Below are positions 1 through 5,698 of a DNA stretch of 20,554 bases, piece by piece. The DNA is from Cryomorphaceae bacterium (GTDB lineage Bacteria; Bacteroidota; Bacteroidia; Flavobacteriales; Crocinitomicaceae), in NCBI GenBank assembly GCA_021298235.1, contig JAJTDX010000030.1, positions 1-20,554 of the forward strand. Reading direction: 5' to 3'. The notes below the pieces were generated by a model that saw only the letters and a list, made by a program, of their open reading frames with translations, ran no database searches and had not been told where the DNA came from. Each line of letters begins with the position of its first letter. Position 1 is the first letter of the stretch. A program made the translations under genes and the position numbers.

Positions 1-98
1 GTCCTTATGGAACAGCTGAGGCTCGAAAGCGTGAGAAGTATCTTAAAAGTACTGCTGGAAAGAATTTTTTAAGAAAGCTGGGAATTATTTTTAACTGA
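1..98 (+). CDS. GIY-YIG nuclease, C-terminal end only (partial at window edge)
   Basis: Read in the frame starting at base 3, the first 98 bases encode about 31 residues ending at a TGA (96-98). The peptide contains EARKREKYLKSTAG followed by a Lys/Leu-rich end. This is the typical C-terminus of small (80-100 residue) Bacteroidota GIY-YIG endonuclease-like proteins, in which an EA.KRE.YLK.. segment follows the catalytic core. The catalytic GIY-YIG half lies upstream of the window and cannot be judged. A tRNA-like spacer, a terminator and the start of a second GIY-YIG copy follow, so this is probably one unit of a tandem cassette. Members of this family are usually annotated as putative endonucleases, and the cellular role is not established. 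Confidence 0.8.
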   Translation, partial: PYGTAEARKREKYLKSTAGKNFLRKLGIIFN

Positions 99-99
99 C

Positions 100-168
100 A
101 TAGAAAAGAGTCGGCGGTTCAAGATTCCCTGTCTGCTTGACGCAGTCAGGCAGGCGTCCATCACCACC
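100..168 (+). repeat. tRNA-3'-end-like spacer with an 11-bp hairpin, linking GIY-YIG copies
   Basis: After the GIY-YIG stop comes GTCGGCGGTTCAAGATTCC, which resembles a tRNA T-arm (GG.GGTTCAA.TCC) but is degenerate. It is followed by a stem-loop at 131-155 (GTCTGCTTGAC, loop GCA, GTCAGGCAGGC; 11 pairs including G-T wobbles). The stretch then ends with CACCACCA-like sequence (162-168). No anticodon arm or acceptor 5' strand is visible, so it is not a working tRNA gene. I recall, but cannot check here, similar spacers with a tRNA-like tail and a CTGCCTGACGCAGTCAGGCAG-type palindrome between tandem GIY-YIG genes in other Bacteroidota. I take it to be part of that repeat unit. Confidence 0.55.
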
Positions 169-197
169 AAGGGCGATCTGAAATGATCGCCTTTTTT
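169..197 (+). terminator. Rho-independent terminator
   Basis: Stem 169-178 / 185-194 (core GGCGATC / GATCGCC, extended by A-T and G-T pairs) with loop TGAAAT, running into a T tract. It ends the transcript of the upstream GIY-YIG unit directly before the start of the next copy. Confidence 0.8.
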
Positions 198-199
198 AT

Positions 200-295
200 G
201 TGAGCTATTCTGTTTATTTTCTGAAAAGTGAGAAGGACGGTACGACATATGTCGGAATGGCAAAAGGGGTGTTGATTCTTTTTAGAGCACATCCT
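200..295 (+). pseudogene. Truncated, frameshifted N-terminus of a second GIY-YIG nuclease gene
   Basis: From a GTG at 200 the frame gives MSYSVYFLKSEKDGTTYVGM. This is the GIY-YIG start: the first conserved motif as V-Y-F and the second as Y-V-G, with the usual ten-or-so residues between. The expected continuation (arginine-containing helix, then EHN) is not found in frame. A shifted frame at about 275-285 gives LEH, suggesting a frameshift, and similarity is lost by about 295. The frame happens to stay open into the next gene, so an automatic caller would fuse the two. The remnant lies 2 nt after the terminator of the upstream copy, which fits a tandem duplication with a decayed last unit. 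The right boundary is approximate. Confidence 0.7.
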
Positions 296-352
296 ACGCA
301 CAGATCCTCTCTTCTTTTGTCTAACCCAAGTGATATATTTTTAAATTCGTCT

Positions 353-1189
353 ATGCGTATAATTGTAGATAGCGGTTCAACCAAAAGTGATTGGGTTGTG
401 ATAGATGGGGATTCGGTTAAGTATTTTACTACATCTGGTTTAAATCCTTTGTTCCACACAATAGATTCTGTGGCAGAGACTGTATTCAATCATTCGGAGC
501 TTTTCCAATATTCCAAGGATGTTCAGGAGCTCAATTTCTACGGAGCAGGCTGCTCCGCTGGTCCAATGAAAAACATCATTCAGACAGGTTTGCAAACAGT
601 TTTTACCAATGCCAGAATTAACGTGGATCACGATCTTGCTGCTTGCGCTTATGCAACATATACAGGGGAACCGGCCATTGCGTGCATTTTAGGTACTGGT
701 TCGAATTCTTGTTTCTATGATGGCAATGTAATTTTTCAAGCCATTCCTGCTTTGGGCTATATTTTAGGAGATGAGGGCAGTGGTACTTATCTCGGGAAAC
801 GCTTACTAAGGGATTTTTTATATCAAAGATTGCCTCAATCATTGAGTGAACACTTAAAGAAAGATGCGCAATTAGATAAAGAAAAAATAGTTGATCTAGT
901 CTACAGAAAACCAAATGCGAATGTTTTCCTTGCATCACTGGCTAGTCATTTATATGCATTCCGAGATGAGGAATACGTCATAGAAGTGGTCAGTGAAGGC
1001 TTCAGAAAGTTTTTTGAAATTCATGTGAAAGCATATCCTGAGTATTCGAATTTTCCTGTACATTTTGTCGGATCAATAGCCTACCTCTTTCGTGACGAAC
1101 TCACAAACGTTGGTCGTGAATTAGAGATCAGAACAGGAACTATTTTACAAAAACCGATCGAGGGCTTGGTGAGATTTCATCAAAGGTGA
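353..1189 (+). CDS. BadF/BadG/BcrA/BcrD-type ATPase, N-acetylglucosamine-kinase-like
   Basis: A 278-residue protein of the actin-like ATPase fold. The phosphate-1 loop is at residues 5-14 (VDSGSTKSDW, compare the family's DGG.TKTD). A catalytic-type aspartate lies in VDHDLAAC, and the phosphate-2 motif GTGSN is near residue 120, followed by GYILGDEGSG, typical of the N-acetylglucosamine kinase branch. The length matches Bacteroidota members (about 280). The likely role is cytoplasmic phosphorylation of an amino sugar, possibly in cell-wall sugar recycling; the substrate cannot be read from sequence. I chose the ATG at 353 because family proteins start a few residues before the phosphate-1 loop. 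The 51 codons upstream in the same frame are GIY-YIG debris. No strong promoter is seen; a TATATTTT at 334-341 is one base off the phylum's -7 element. Confidence 0.8.
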   Translation: MRIIVDSGSTKSDWVVIDGDSVKYFTTSGLNPLFHTIDSVAETVFNHSELFQYSKDVQELNFYGAGCSAGPMKNIIQTGLQTVFTNARINVDHDLAACAYATYTGEPAIACILGTGSNSCFYDGNVIFQAIPALGYILGDEGSGTYLGKRLLRDFLYQRLPQSLSEHLKKDAQLDKEKIVDLVYRKPNANVFLASLASHLYAFRDEEYVIEVVSEGFRKFFEIHVKAYPEYSNFPVHFVGSIAYLFRDELTNVGRELEIRTGTILQKPIEGLVRFHQR

Positions 1190-1242
1190 AGATGTGGAGA
1201 AACTATTCCCAAGTGTTTTTTTATCAATTTTAAACAATAAAA

Positions 1243-1267
1243 AAGGAGAACCAAGTTGGTCCTCCTT
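1243..1267 (-). terminator. Terminator of the minus-strand barrel gene
   Basis: On the minus strand AAGGAGGACCAA and TTGGTTCTCCTT form a near-perfect 12-bp inverted repeat (one G-T), followed by a T-rich tail on that strand. It lies just past the stop of the gene at 1290-1925. Confidence 0.75.
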
Positions 1268-1289
1268 CATACATAATAATTTAATATTA

Positions 1290-1925
1290 TTACAGACGGA
1301 ATGAAATTCCGACAGAAGCATTGAAGATATTACCCATTCCGTTGTTCACTGAGCTGTTAAAAACTCTGTCAACGTAATGGCTTTGCTTAGCTAGCAGAAC
1401 TAGGGATAGATCAGCATTTACAGAAAGTTGCTCTGTTAAATGATATTGAGGATTCAATCCGAAAATAAAGTTGATCATATCGTCGTTTCCTTTGAAAAGA
1501 GGATCTTCAAACTCTCCAATGTTTGTTCTATAGTTGTCTTTGAAGCCAGGGTTCGAGTTTGTATAAAATCCAAATCCTCCATGAAACTTCAATCCAAAAG
1601 TTTCGGTTCCAAAGCCTGCGAGGTCACTTACGTTAACGACACCTTGCAAAGATGCACGGATTCCCAGTGAGCGATCAACATCACTTGCATTGTTTGTTGC
1701 AGTGTAGGTGTCAAAGCCAAGATCACCTTTAAGTGAATAGAGTTCATTTATTTCATAGCCAACGCCCCCCTCAAGGTGTAATCCTGCGCCTAGAGTTGAT
1801 GAGTCTGAAACAAATCCACCGACGCGGGTTCCAACATTCAGGTCAAAGTAAAGGTTTTCTGTAAATGACTGCGCACTCGCACCCAAAGCGAAAAGCGTAA
1901 AAACGGAAACAATAATTTTTTTCAT
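1290..1925 (-). CDS. Outer-membrane beta-barrel protein (porin-like family)
   Basis: A 211-residue protein. Residues 1-18 (MKKIIVSVFTLFALGASA) form a clear Sec signal peptide cleaved before Gln. The rest alternates hydrophobic and polar residues in short strands with many Gly/Asn turns and ends in S-V-G-I-S-F-R-L, an aromatic-containing last strand typical of outer-membrane barrels. The length suits an eight-stranded barrel of the OmpW/OmpA-like or PorT-like type. Function is not predictable; such proteins are abundant in Bacteroidota envelopes. It is transcribed alone, with a promoter element at 1949-1956 and a terminator at 1243-1267, and is divergent from the lipoprotein pair. ATG start, no Shine-Dalgarno. 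Confidence 0.75.
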   Translation of the reverse strand: MKKIIVSVFTLFALGASAQSFTENLYFDLNVGTRVGGFVSDSSTLGAGLHLEGGVGYEINELYSLKGDLGFDTYTATNNASDVDRSLGIRASLQGVVNVSDLAGFGTETFGLKFHGGFGFYTNSNPGFKDNYRTNIGEFEDPLFKGNDDMINFIFGLNPQYHLTEQLSVNADLSLVLLAKQSHYVDRVFNSSVNNGMGNIFNASVGISFRL

Positions 1926-1948
1926 AGGTCTTTTTGTTTAATTGTGAG

Positions 1949-1956
1949 CAAATTTA
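1949..1956 (-). promoter_or_regulatory. -7 promoter element (TAAATTTG) for the barrel gene
   Basis: The minus strand reads TAAATTTG, an exact match to the Bacteroidota TAnnTTTG element, 24 bases before the ATG at 1925. No clear -33 TTG is seen at the right distance. Confidence 0.45.
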
Positions 1957-2064
1957 AAACAATTTGGGTAGGTCTTACGCTGTTTCTTTTGAATTGTTTC
2001 GAATCGTTAAGAATTTTGTTGAAAACTAACGATGAATTTCGTTCATTTTGAATCTATCCTTATC

Positions 2065-2072
2065 TAGTTTTG
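2065..2072 (+). promoter_or_regulatory. -7 promoter element (TAGTTTTG) for the lipoprotein operon
   Basis: TAGTTTTG matches TAnnTTTG exactly and lies 24 bases before the ATG at 2097. The nearest TTTG upstream (2047-2050) is only 14 bases away, shorter than usual, so the -33 element is uncertain. Confidence 0.45.
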
Positions 2073-2096
2073 CCTCAAACTTAAATTAATCTACGT

Positions 2097-2705
2097 ATGA
2101 AAAAAGAGAAAATCTTTCGGTCAGGTAGTATTGCTGTTTTCTGTGCGCTGATGTTATTGGCGACTTCTTGCAGTACTTACCAACATTCTCACCGGGTATC
2201 TAACATTGCCGAAGAGAATATTGTTGTAACCAACAAGATCGCTGTCGATCTCAAGGTTGATTTAAATAAATCGTGTCGTGGTAGATCCGGCCGTCACAAA
2301 AATGTGAAAGATGCAAAGGATGAAGCATACTATGATGCGATTCAGACAAACACAATTCATGTGTTGGTCGATCCTATTTACAGTGTAACTACAACTCGCA
2401 CACTTTTTGGAAAAATGAGCACGGCGGATGTTGTAGGATTTGCGGGATACTACCGAAATTCGAGAAGTTTAAAAAGTATCGAAGATGCACTAAAGTCAGA
2501 ACAAGCTGAAAAAGATAAGGTTGCTTTCCAAACGGCTTTGAAGAACTACAAGACACTTGCCGCAATTGGAGGGTTATCTTCAATTACGGAGGTAGAGAAG
2601 TATCGTATCGACGAAAATTGCAAGCCTTGTACCATTTATAAAAATGAATCTAAAACGAAATCAACAGATGAATTCTTTAAGTTCGTTTCAAGATTGAAAT
2701 ACTAA
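2097..2705 (+). CDS. Lipoprotein of unknown function, first of a tandem paralogous pair
   Basis: A 202-residue protein. The signal peptide ends in a lipobox, LLATSC, with the lipidated Cys at residue 25. Then follow S-T-Y-Q-H-S-H-R and a segment KDAKDEAYYDAI...HVLVDPIYS, then ADVVGFAGYYRN, then a Lys/Glu-rich helix. The next gene has the same blocks in the same order, so the two are paralogues; this copy is shorter and lacks the coiled C-terminal extension. The A.YYAI...VLVDP.Y pattern resembles small Bacteroidota lipoproteins that carry an 'acquire-a-residue-rich' conserved core, but I do not recognise the family. The two genes are 22 nt apart and probably co-transcribed. It is expected to sit in the periplasm, anchored to a membrane. 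Confidence 0.7.
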   Translation: MKKEKIFRSGSIAVFCALMLLATSCSTYQHSHRVSNIAEENIVVTNKIAVDLKVDLNKSCRGRSGRHKNVKDAKDEAYYDAIQTNTIHVLVDPIYSVTTTRTLFGKMSTADVVGFAGYYRNSRSLKSIEDALKSEQAEKDKVAFQTALKNYKTLAAIGGLSSITEVEKYRIDENCKPCTIYKNESKTKSTDEFFKFVSRLKY

Positions 2706-2727
2706 TTAATCCATTAAAGAAAGACAA

Positions 2728-3501
2728 ATGAAAAATATTCATATAAATGGTTTTCTGGGTGCAATGGTAATTGTGGCCGGAACAATGACATCCTGTAGTT
2801 CTTACAAGCACTCTCACAGGCTTTCTCAGATTCCTGAGAAAAGTGTTGTTATTGCAGACAAGGTTGGGGTTGAATTGAAAGTTGATGAAAATAAAGTAAT
2901 TCAGGCTACCTCAAATAAAAGACATGCTTCTCCTCAGGATGCTAAGGACGAAGCATACTACAACGCTATTGTGAACAACAATTGTCACGTGTTGGTAGAC
3001 CCGATCTATAAAATTCAGACTTCAGCTAAAATCTTGATCTTTGGCGGTAAAAGTACTGCGACTGTAACTGGTTTCGCAGGTTACTATCAAAATCCGAGAT
3101 CTTACAAAGAGATCAAAGATGAGTTAGAGGCTGAAGAGTTGAAGGCAAAACAAGAAGCTTTTGACCAGGCTGCAAAGCAAATGAAACAATTGAAAGATGA
3201 TGGTGTAATTAAGCAGAACACCACAGTTTCTTCAAGTGATTCTAAGACAACTAACGTTGACGCAGTAGGTAAACTTCAGGAACTTTCATTAAACACGCTT
3301 ACAGTGGAAGCTGAGTATGAGGTAACCAAAACGACGGAGACTACTTCATTGGTTGATGAATATGAAGCATTCTTGAAAGGCGTAAATAATCCTTCAACAG
3401 TTGGTATCTCTGAGAATAGCGCAGACAGTGCGTTCGGTGCAGAAGAACCTGCTGAGAAGAAAAAGGGTCTACTTCGTAGATTGATGTTCTGGAAGAAATA
3501 A
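2728..3501 (+). CDS. Lipoprotein of unknown function, second of the pair, with charged C-terminal extension
   Basis: A 257-residue protein. The signal segment ends TMTSC (Cys 23). That lipobox is less canonical (M at -3) than its paralogue's but in a matching position, followed by S-S-Y-K-H-S-H-R. It shares the blocks DAKDEAYYNAI, HVLVDPIYK and TVTGFAGYYQNPRS with the preceding gene. After about residue 130 comes a long Glu/Lys/Gln helix (EELKAKQEAFDQAAKQMKQL), then a Ser/Thr-rich stretch and a strongly basic end, KKKGLLRRLMFWKK. That amphipathic basic tail is odd for a periplasmic lipoprotein and may bind membrane or a polyanion (inference). No own promoter fits in the 22-nt gap. A hairpin follows at 3519-3538. 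The family is not recognised. Confidence 0.7.
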   Translation: MKNIHINGFLGAMVIVAGTMTSCSSYKHSHRLSQIPEKSVVIADKVGVELKVDENKVIQATSNKRHASPQDAKDEAYYNAIVNNNCHVLVDPIYKIQTSAKILIFGGKSTATVTGFAGYYQNPRSYKEIKDELEAEELKAKQEAFDQAAKQMKQLKDDGVIKQNTTVSSSDSKTTNVDAVGKLQELSLNTLTVEAEYEVTKTTETTSLVDEYEAFLKGVNNPSTVGISENSADSAFGAEEPAEKKKGLLRRLMFWKK

Positions 3502-3518
3502 TTCAGATTTTTTAATAA

Positions 3519-3538
3519 GGCGGAACTTCGGTTCCGCC
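3519..3538 (+). terminator. UUCG-capped hairpin between lipoprotein and barrel genes
   Basis: GGCGGAAC, loop TTCG, GTTCCGCC: eight perfect pairs closed by a stable C(UUCG)G tetraloop. The following tail (CTTAAAATAAG) is a poor T tract, and the next ATG is only 14 bases past the stem. It may be a leaky terminator or an mRNA-stabilising 3' structure rather than a full stop. Confidence 0.6.
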
Positions 3539-3552
3539 CTTAAAATAAGTAC

Positions 3553-4215
3553 ATGAAAAATATCTTTTCAGCGGTTTTATTTTTTTGTTCAATTTCATTG
3601 TTTGGTCAATCCACTAATCAGAGTACCCCAAAGAAAAGTAACCCGTTGCCAAATTCATTATTTAATTTGGATGTTAATTATGCGCTTGGATCGCCGATTT
3701 TAGGTATCAAAAGCGTTATTGGCTCTAACAATTCTGGGTTTTTACTAGGCTTTCAGTTCGGTGGATATGAATTTTCCCCTATTGATTATTACAGTGAAAT
3801 CGAAGCAGCCCGGGTTGAAGGGTATAACGAAACATATAATTTTAAGTCATTGAGAATCGGCTATCAAGGATCAATTTTTAATGGTTTATATTGGAATACA
3901 TCTATAGACCTTTGTTCAAGTTCATATTATAACTATAGTTCCTATGATTACGACGCTGGCTATTACCAATCTTACTCAGATTATGGCGATAGAAGGGGTT
4001 ATAGAGTAAACCTTGGAATTGGATATACGCTGTCATTACTAAAATCAAAGAGATTGTATCTTAATTCAGAATTTGTAGTTCACGTGTTGGACAGGTCTCA
4101 ATTTAATACAACTAGAATTCAAGCATCTTTCGGAATTGGATATCGAATCGGTACACCGGCCAAAACAACTTACGAAGGCGTTAAGGAAATAAGAACTGTT
4201 CCAATGCAGCCTTAA
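3553..4215 (+). CDS. Secreted beta-barrel-like outer-membrane protein, Tyr-rich
   Basis: A 220-residue protein. Residues 1-18 (MKNIFSAVLFFCSISLFG) are a signal peptide with cleavage before Gln. A short Pro/Ser/Asn linker is followed by strands such as LDVNYALGSPILGIK, GFLLGFQFGGYEF and VNLGIGYTLSLL, each alternating in hydrophobicity, and a GIGYRIG strand near the end. The middle (about residues 120-148) is unusually rich in Tyr, Ser and Asp and probably forms a surface loop. The short region after the last strand (TYEGVKEIRTVPMQP) is non-canonical for a barrel, which usually ends in the last strand. With no room for a promoter after the hairpin, it is probably expressed with the two lipoprotein genes, as an envelope unit. 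Specific function unknown. Confidence 0.65.
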   Translation: MKNIFSAVLFFCSISLFGQSTNQSTPKKSNPLPNSLFNLDVNYALGSPILGIKSVIGSNNSGFLLGFQFGGYEFSPIDYYSEIEAARVEGYNETYNFKSLRIGYQGSIFNGLYWNTSIDLCSSSYYNYSSYDYDAGYYQSYSDYGDRRGYRVNLGIGYTLSLLKSKRLYLNSEFVVHVLDRSQFNTTRIQASFGIGYRIGTPAKTTYEGVKEIRTVPMQP

Positions 4216-4239
4216 TGGTAATTGAACAACATTGAATTG

Positions 4240-4270
4240 AAGGGAGGCTATTGTCTCCCTTTTTTATTTT
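4240..4270 (+). terminator. Rho-independent terminator
   Basis: AAGGGAG (4240-4246), 8-nt loop, CTCCCTT (4255-4261), then TTTTATTTT. It ends the plus-strand envelope operon. Its tail runs into the stop codon of the convergent minus-strand gene, whose own direction has no T tract here. Confidence 0.8.
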
Positions 4271-5091
4271 AGGAACTCTCGAAGTTCATTGATTTTGAAG
4301 CCTGTAGACGAGCTGCTGATCGAAAAACATGCCTCTGCAAGCCCAAAATCTGCCTCGAATATCATTTCGGAATTGTCATTCAGTGCTATTCGCATTGTAG
4401 AGAGTGGGATGGGTTCAAATGCTTTTTTATTGTAGAAACAACCTGGAGACCCACTTTTAAAGGAGGTGTAGTCTTCCTCAAAACGCTGATTGATCATCTT
4501 TTCCAACTCGGCAATCTTTTCTGCTTTAAACAGATCCACATTGGACAGTTTCGAAGCTGCGCTTGTCTTTATATCGAAGATCTCAGTGGACCAGAGATAC
4601 CTGCCTTTCGAATCTGGGGTGCCTTTCTCGATGAATTTGTATGTGCGCCACAAACAGGTGTTGATTACAACTGGCGGTGCATTGTTGTTACTGGATTGAA
4701 TTTCTTCAGAACAGGTAATCAGCGTGTAATTGATACGTGAAATTGAGTCAAGTAGCTCGTAAACTTCCTTCTCCAGCTGTGTCCGCGTAGCGCGTGCCGA
4801 TTCTTTCTCGTTAAACACATCGCCTTTAAGTGCAATAATTTCTTTTTTGAGGTGAACAATCTTTTCAGCGGCTATATTTACAGATGAACTTAAACTGTCA
4901 TTTGCACGCTTCAAGCTGTCTGTTTTGGCTTCTAGACGTTCAATTTGTTTGCTTTTACGGTTAGGAAAGAAATGGTCCAGCTGTTTTTCAAAGAAATTTT
5001 GACCGTGTAGTGTAAAACACGAGAAAATTAGGATAGTAAAAACAAGGATCAACTTCACCTGATATGCTCTTTGATGCACAAAAATGCACAT
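4264..5091 (-). CDS. Secreted coiled-coil protein of unknown function
   Basis: Up to 275 residues. A hydrophobic signal segment (residues 12-30, VKLILVFTILIFSCFTLHG, then Q) is followed by a charged linker and a heptad-like Lys/Glu/Leu/Ser region (about 48-110; LEAKTDSLKRANDSL, VHLKKEIIALKG) that should form a coiled coil. A C-terminal globular part (about 145-275) has two or three cysteines (C-L-W-R-T-Y; G-S-P-G-C-F-Y; E-A-C-F-S-I). The start is uncertain: ATG at 5091 is only 1 nt after AAGGA and gives a long n-region, while GTG at 5079 or 5058 would give a more normal signal peptide. It lies 8 nt after the stop of the kinase gene at 5100-5459, so the two are probably one transcript. The family is not recognised; a periplasmic or envelope-attached location is inferred. 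Confidence 0.65.
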   Translation of the reverse strand: MCIFVHQRAYQVKLILVFTILIFSCFTLHGQNFFEKQLDHFFPNRKSKQIERLEAKTDSLKRANDSLSSSVNIAAEKIVHLKKEIIALKGDVFNEKESARATRTQLEKEVYELLDSISRINYTLITCSEEIQSSNNNAPPVVINTCLWRTYKFIEKGTPDSKGRYLWSTEIFDIKTSAASKLSNVDLFKAEKIAELEKMINQRFEEDYTSFKSGSPGCFYNKKAFEPIPLSTMRIALNDNSEMIFEADFGLAEACFSISSSSTGFKINELREFLK

Positions 5092-5099
5092 TCCTTGAA

Positions 5100-5459
5100 T
5101 TAAATTCCCGGCTCGGTGAAAAAATATTTGAACAAAAGCAATAGTCCAATAATGAGTGCGAATGCGCTCAGGATGAGCACTGCTCCTGCTGATATATCTT
5201 TAATGCGAGCAATTTTTGTGTTGTTTTCTGTTGAGTATAAGTTGCATAGCTCTTCAATGGCAGTATTGATTCCCTCCGCAGCGAGCACGCAACCGGAGGT
5301 TAATAAAACCAACAACCATTCGATTAGAGTAAACGAAACTAGAACTCCAAAAATGCAAATCGTAGCAAATAGAAATAAATGTATTTTGAAATTACGGCCC
5401 TGTAATAGGTGTTTGATGCCTTTAAAGGCAAACAGAAAACTTTGCAGAAAAGATGTCAT
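5100..5459 (-). CDS. dgkA: Undecaprenol/diacylglycerol kinase (DgkA family)
   Basis: A 119-residue integral membrane kinase. It has the N-terminal amphipathic SF..AF.GI segment (residues 7-15), NFKIH (23-27), two hydrophobic helices (about 28-60), the signature AAEGINTAIEEL (60-71) with the catalytic-type Glu 69, KDISAGAVL (87-95), and a third hydrophobic helix (about 94-112). Length and residue numbering match the classical DgkA (about 120 residues). In Bacteroidota and Firmicutes this type often phosphorylates undecaprenol to replenish the wall-lipid carrier; in Proteobacteria it recycles diacylglycerol. Sequence alone does not settle the substrate. The usual Asp two or three residues after the signature reads Asn (C-N-L), a mild deviation. 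It is divergent from metH and followed closely by the coiled-coil gene. Confidence 0.85.
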   Translation of the reverse strand: MTSFLQSFLFAFKGIKHLLQGRNFKIHLFLFATICIFGVLVSFTLIEWLLVLLTSGCVLAAEGINTAIEELCNLYSTENNTKIARIKDISAGAVLILSAFALIIGLLLLFKYFFTEPGI

Positions 5460-5515
5460 GGCAAAAAATCATAGTTCATTTTGCTAAAATATACTTAATA
5501 CGTTAAAATACTCAG

Positions 5516-5523
5516 TAACTTTG
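5516..5523 (+). promoter_or_regulatory. -7 promoter element (TAACTTTG) for the riboswitch/metH transcript
   Basis: An exact TAnnTTTG match 20 bases before the first aptamer helix (5544), which places the transcript start just upstream of the SAM riboswitch. No convincing -33 TTG at 17-23 bases was found. Confidence 0.6.
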
Positions 5524-5543
5524 TTGCACGTTCATTCAGATAA

Positions 5544-5647
5544 ACTTATGAAGAAAGGTGGAGGGATCGGCCCTGTGAAACCTTGGCAACCCTCGACATG
5601 AGAAGGTGCCAAATCCAATTTCGAATGTATTTCGAAAAAAGATAAGT
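5544..5647 (+). promoter_or_regulatory. SAM-I (S-box) riboswitch aptamer
   Basis: All conserved S-box blocks are present in order. P1 is ACTTAT (5544-5549) with ATAAGT (5642-5647). The core is AGGGATCGGCCC then TGTGAAACC then TTGGCAACC (5562-5591). P3 is closed by GGTGCC (5605-5610), followed by AAATCC. P4 is TTTCGAA (5619-5625) with TTCGAAA (5631-5637). It binds S-adenosylmethionine and lies directly upstream of the split methionine synthase genes, so high SAM should lower their expression. Confidence 0.95.
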
Positions 5648-5659
5648 AATCGTCAATCG

Positions 5660-5698
5660 ACCTTTCTCATAGTTCTTTGAAACTTACTGCACTATGAG
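5660..5698 (+). promoter_or_regulatory. Riboswitch expression platform: hairpin masking the metH start codon
   Basis: CTCATAGT (5666-5673) and ACTATGAG (5691-5698) are exact reverse complements, giving an 8-bp stem that holds the AUG at 5694-5696 in its 3' strand, with a 17-nt loop. The upstream strand is shared: ACCTTTCTCAT (5660-5670) can also pair with ATGAGAAGGT (5598-5607), the 3' strand of aptamer helix P3, over 10 pairs with one bulged T. The two pairings exclude each other. The inferred logic is that SAM stabilises P3, frees 5660-5670 and lets it mask the AUG, while without SAM the strand is held by the aptamer and the AUG is open. No intrinsic terminator is seen in the leader. Confidence 0.7.

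Noticed and set aside
100..168. A complete tRNA gene
   Set aside because: Only a degenerate T-arm and a CCA-like end are visible; no acceptor 5' strand, D-arm or anticodon arm is present.
200..352. N-terminal 51-codon extension of the BadF-like ATPase
   Set aside because: The residues are those of a GIY-YIG nuclease start and not of the kinase family; the frame is open by chance. The kinase starts at 353.
618..938. 106-codon open frame on the minus strand inside the BadF-like gene
   Set aside because: Low-complexity His/Lys/Gln composition opposite a well-supported gene; no promoter or conserved motif.
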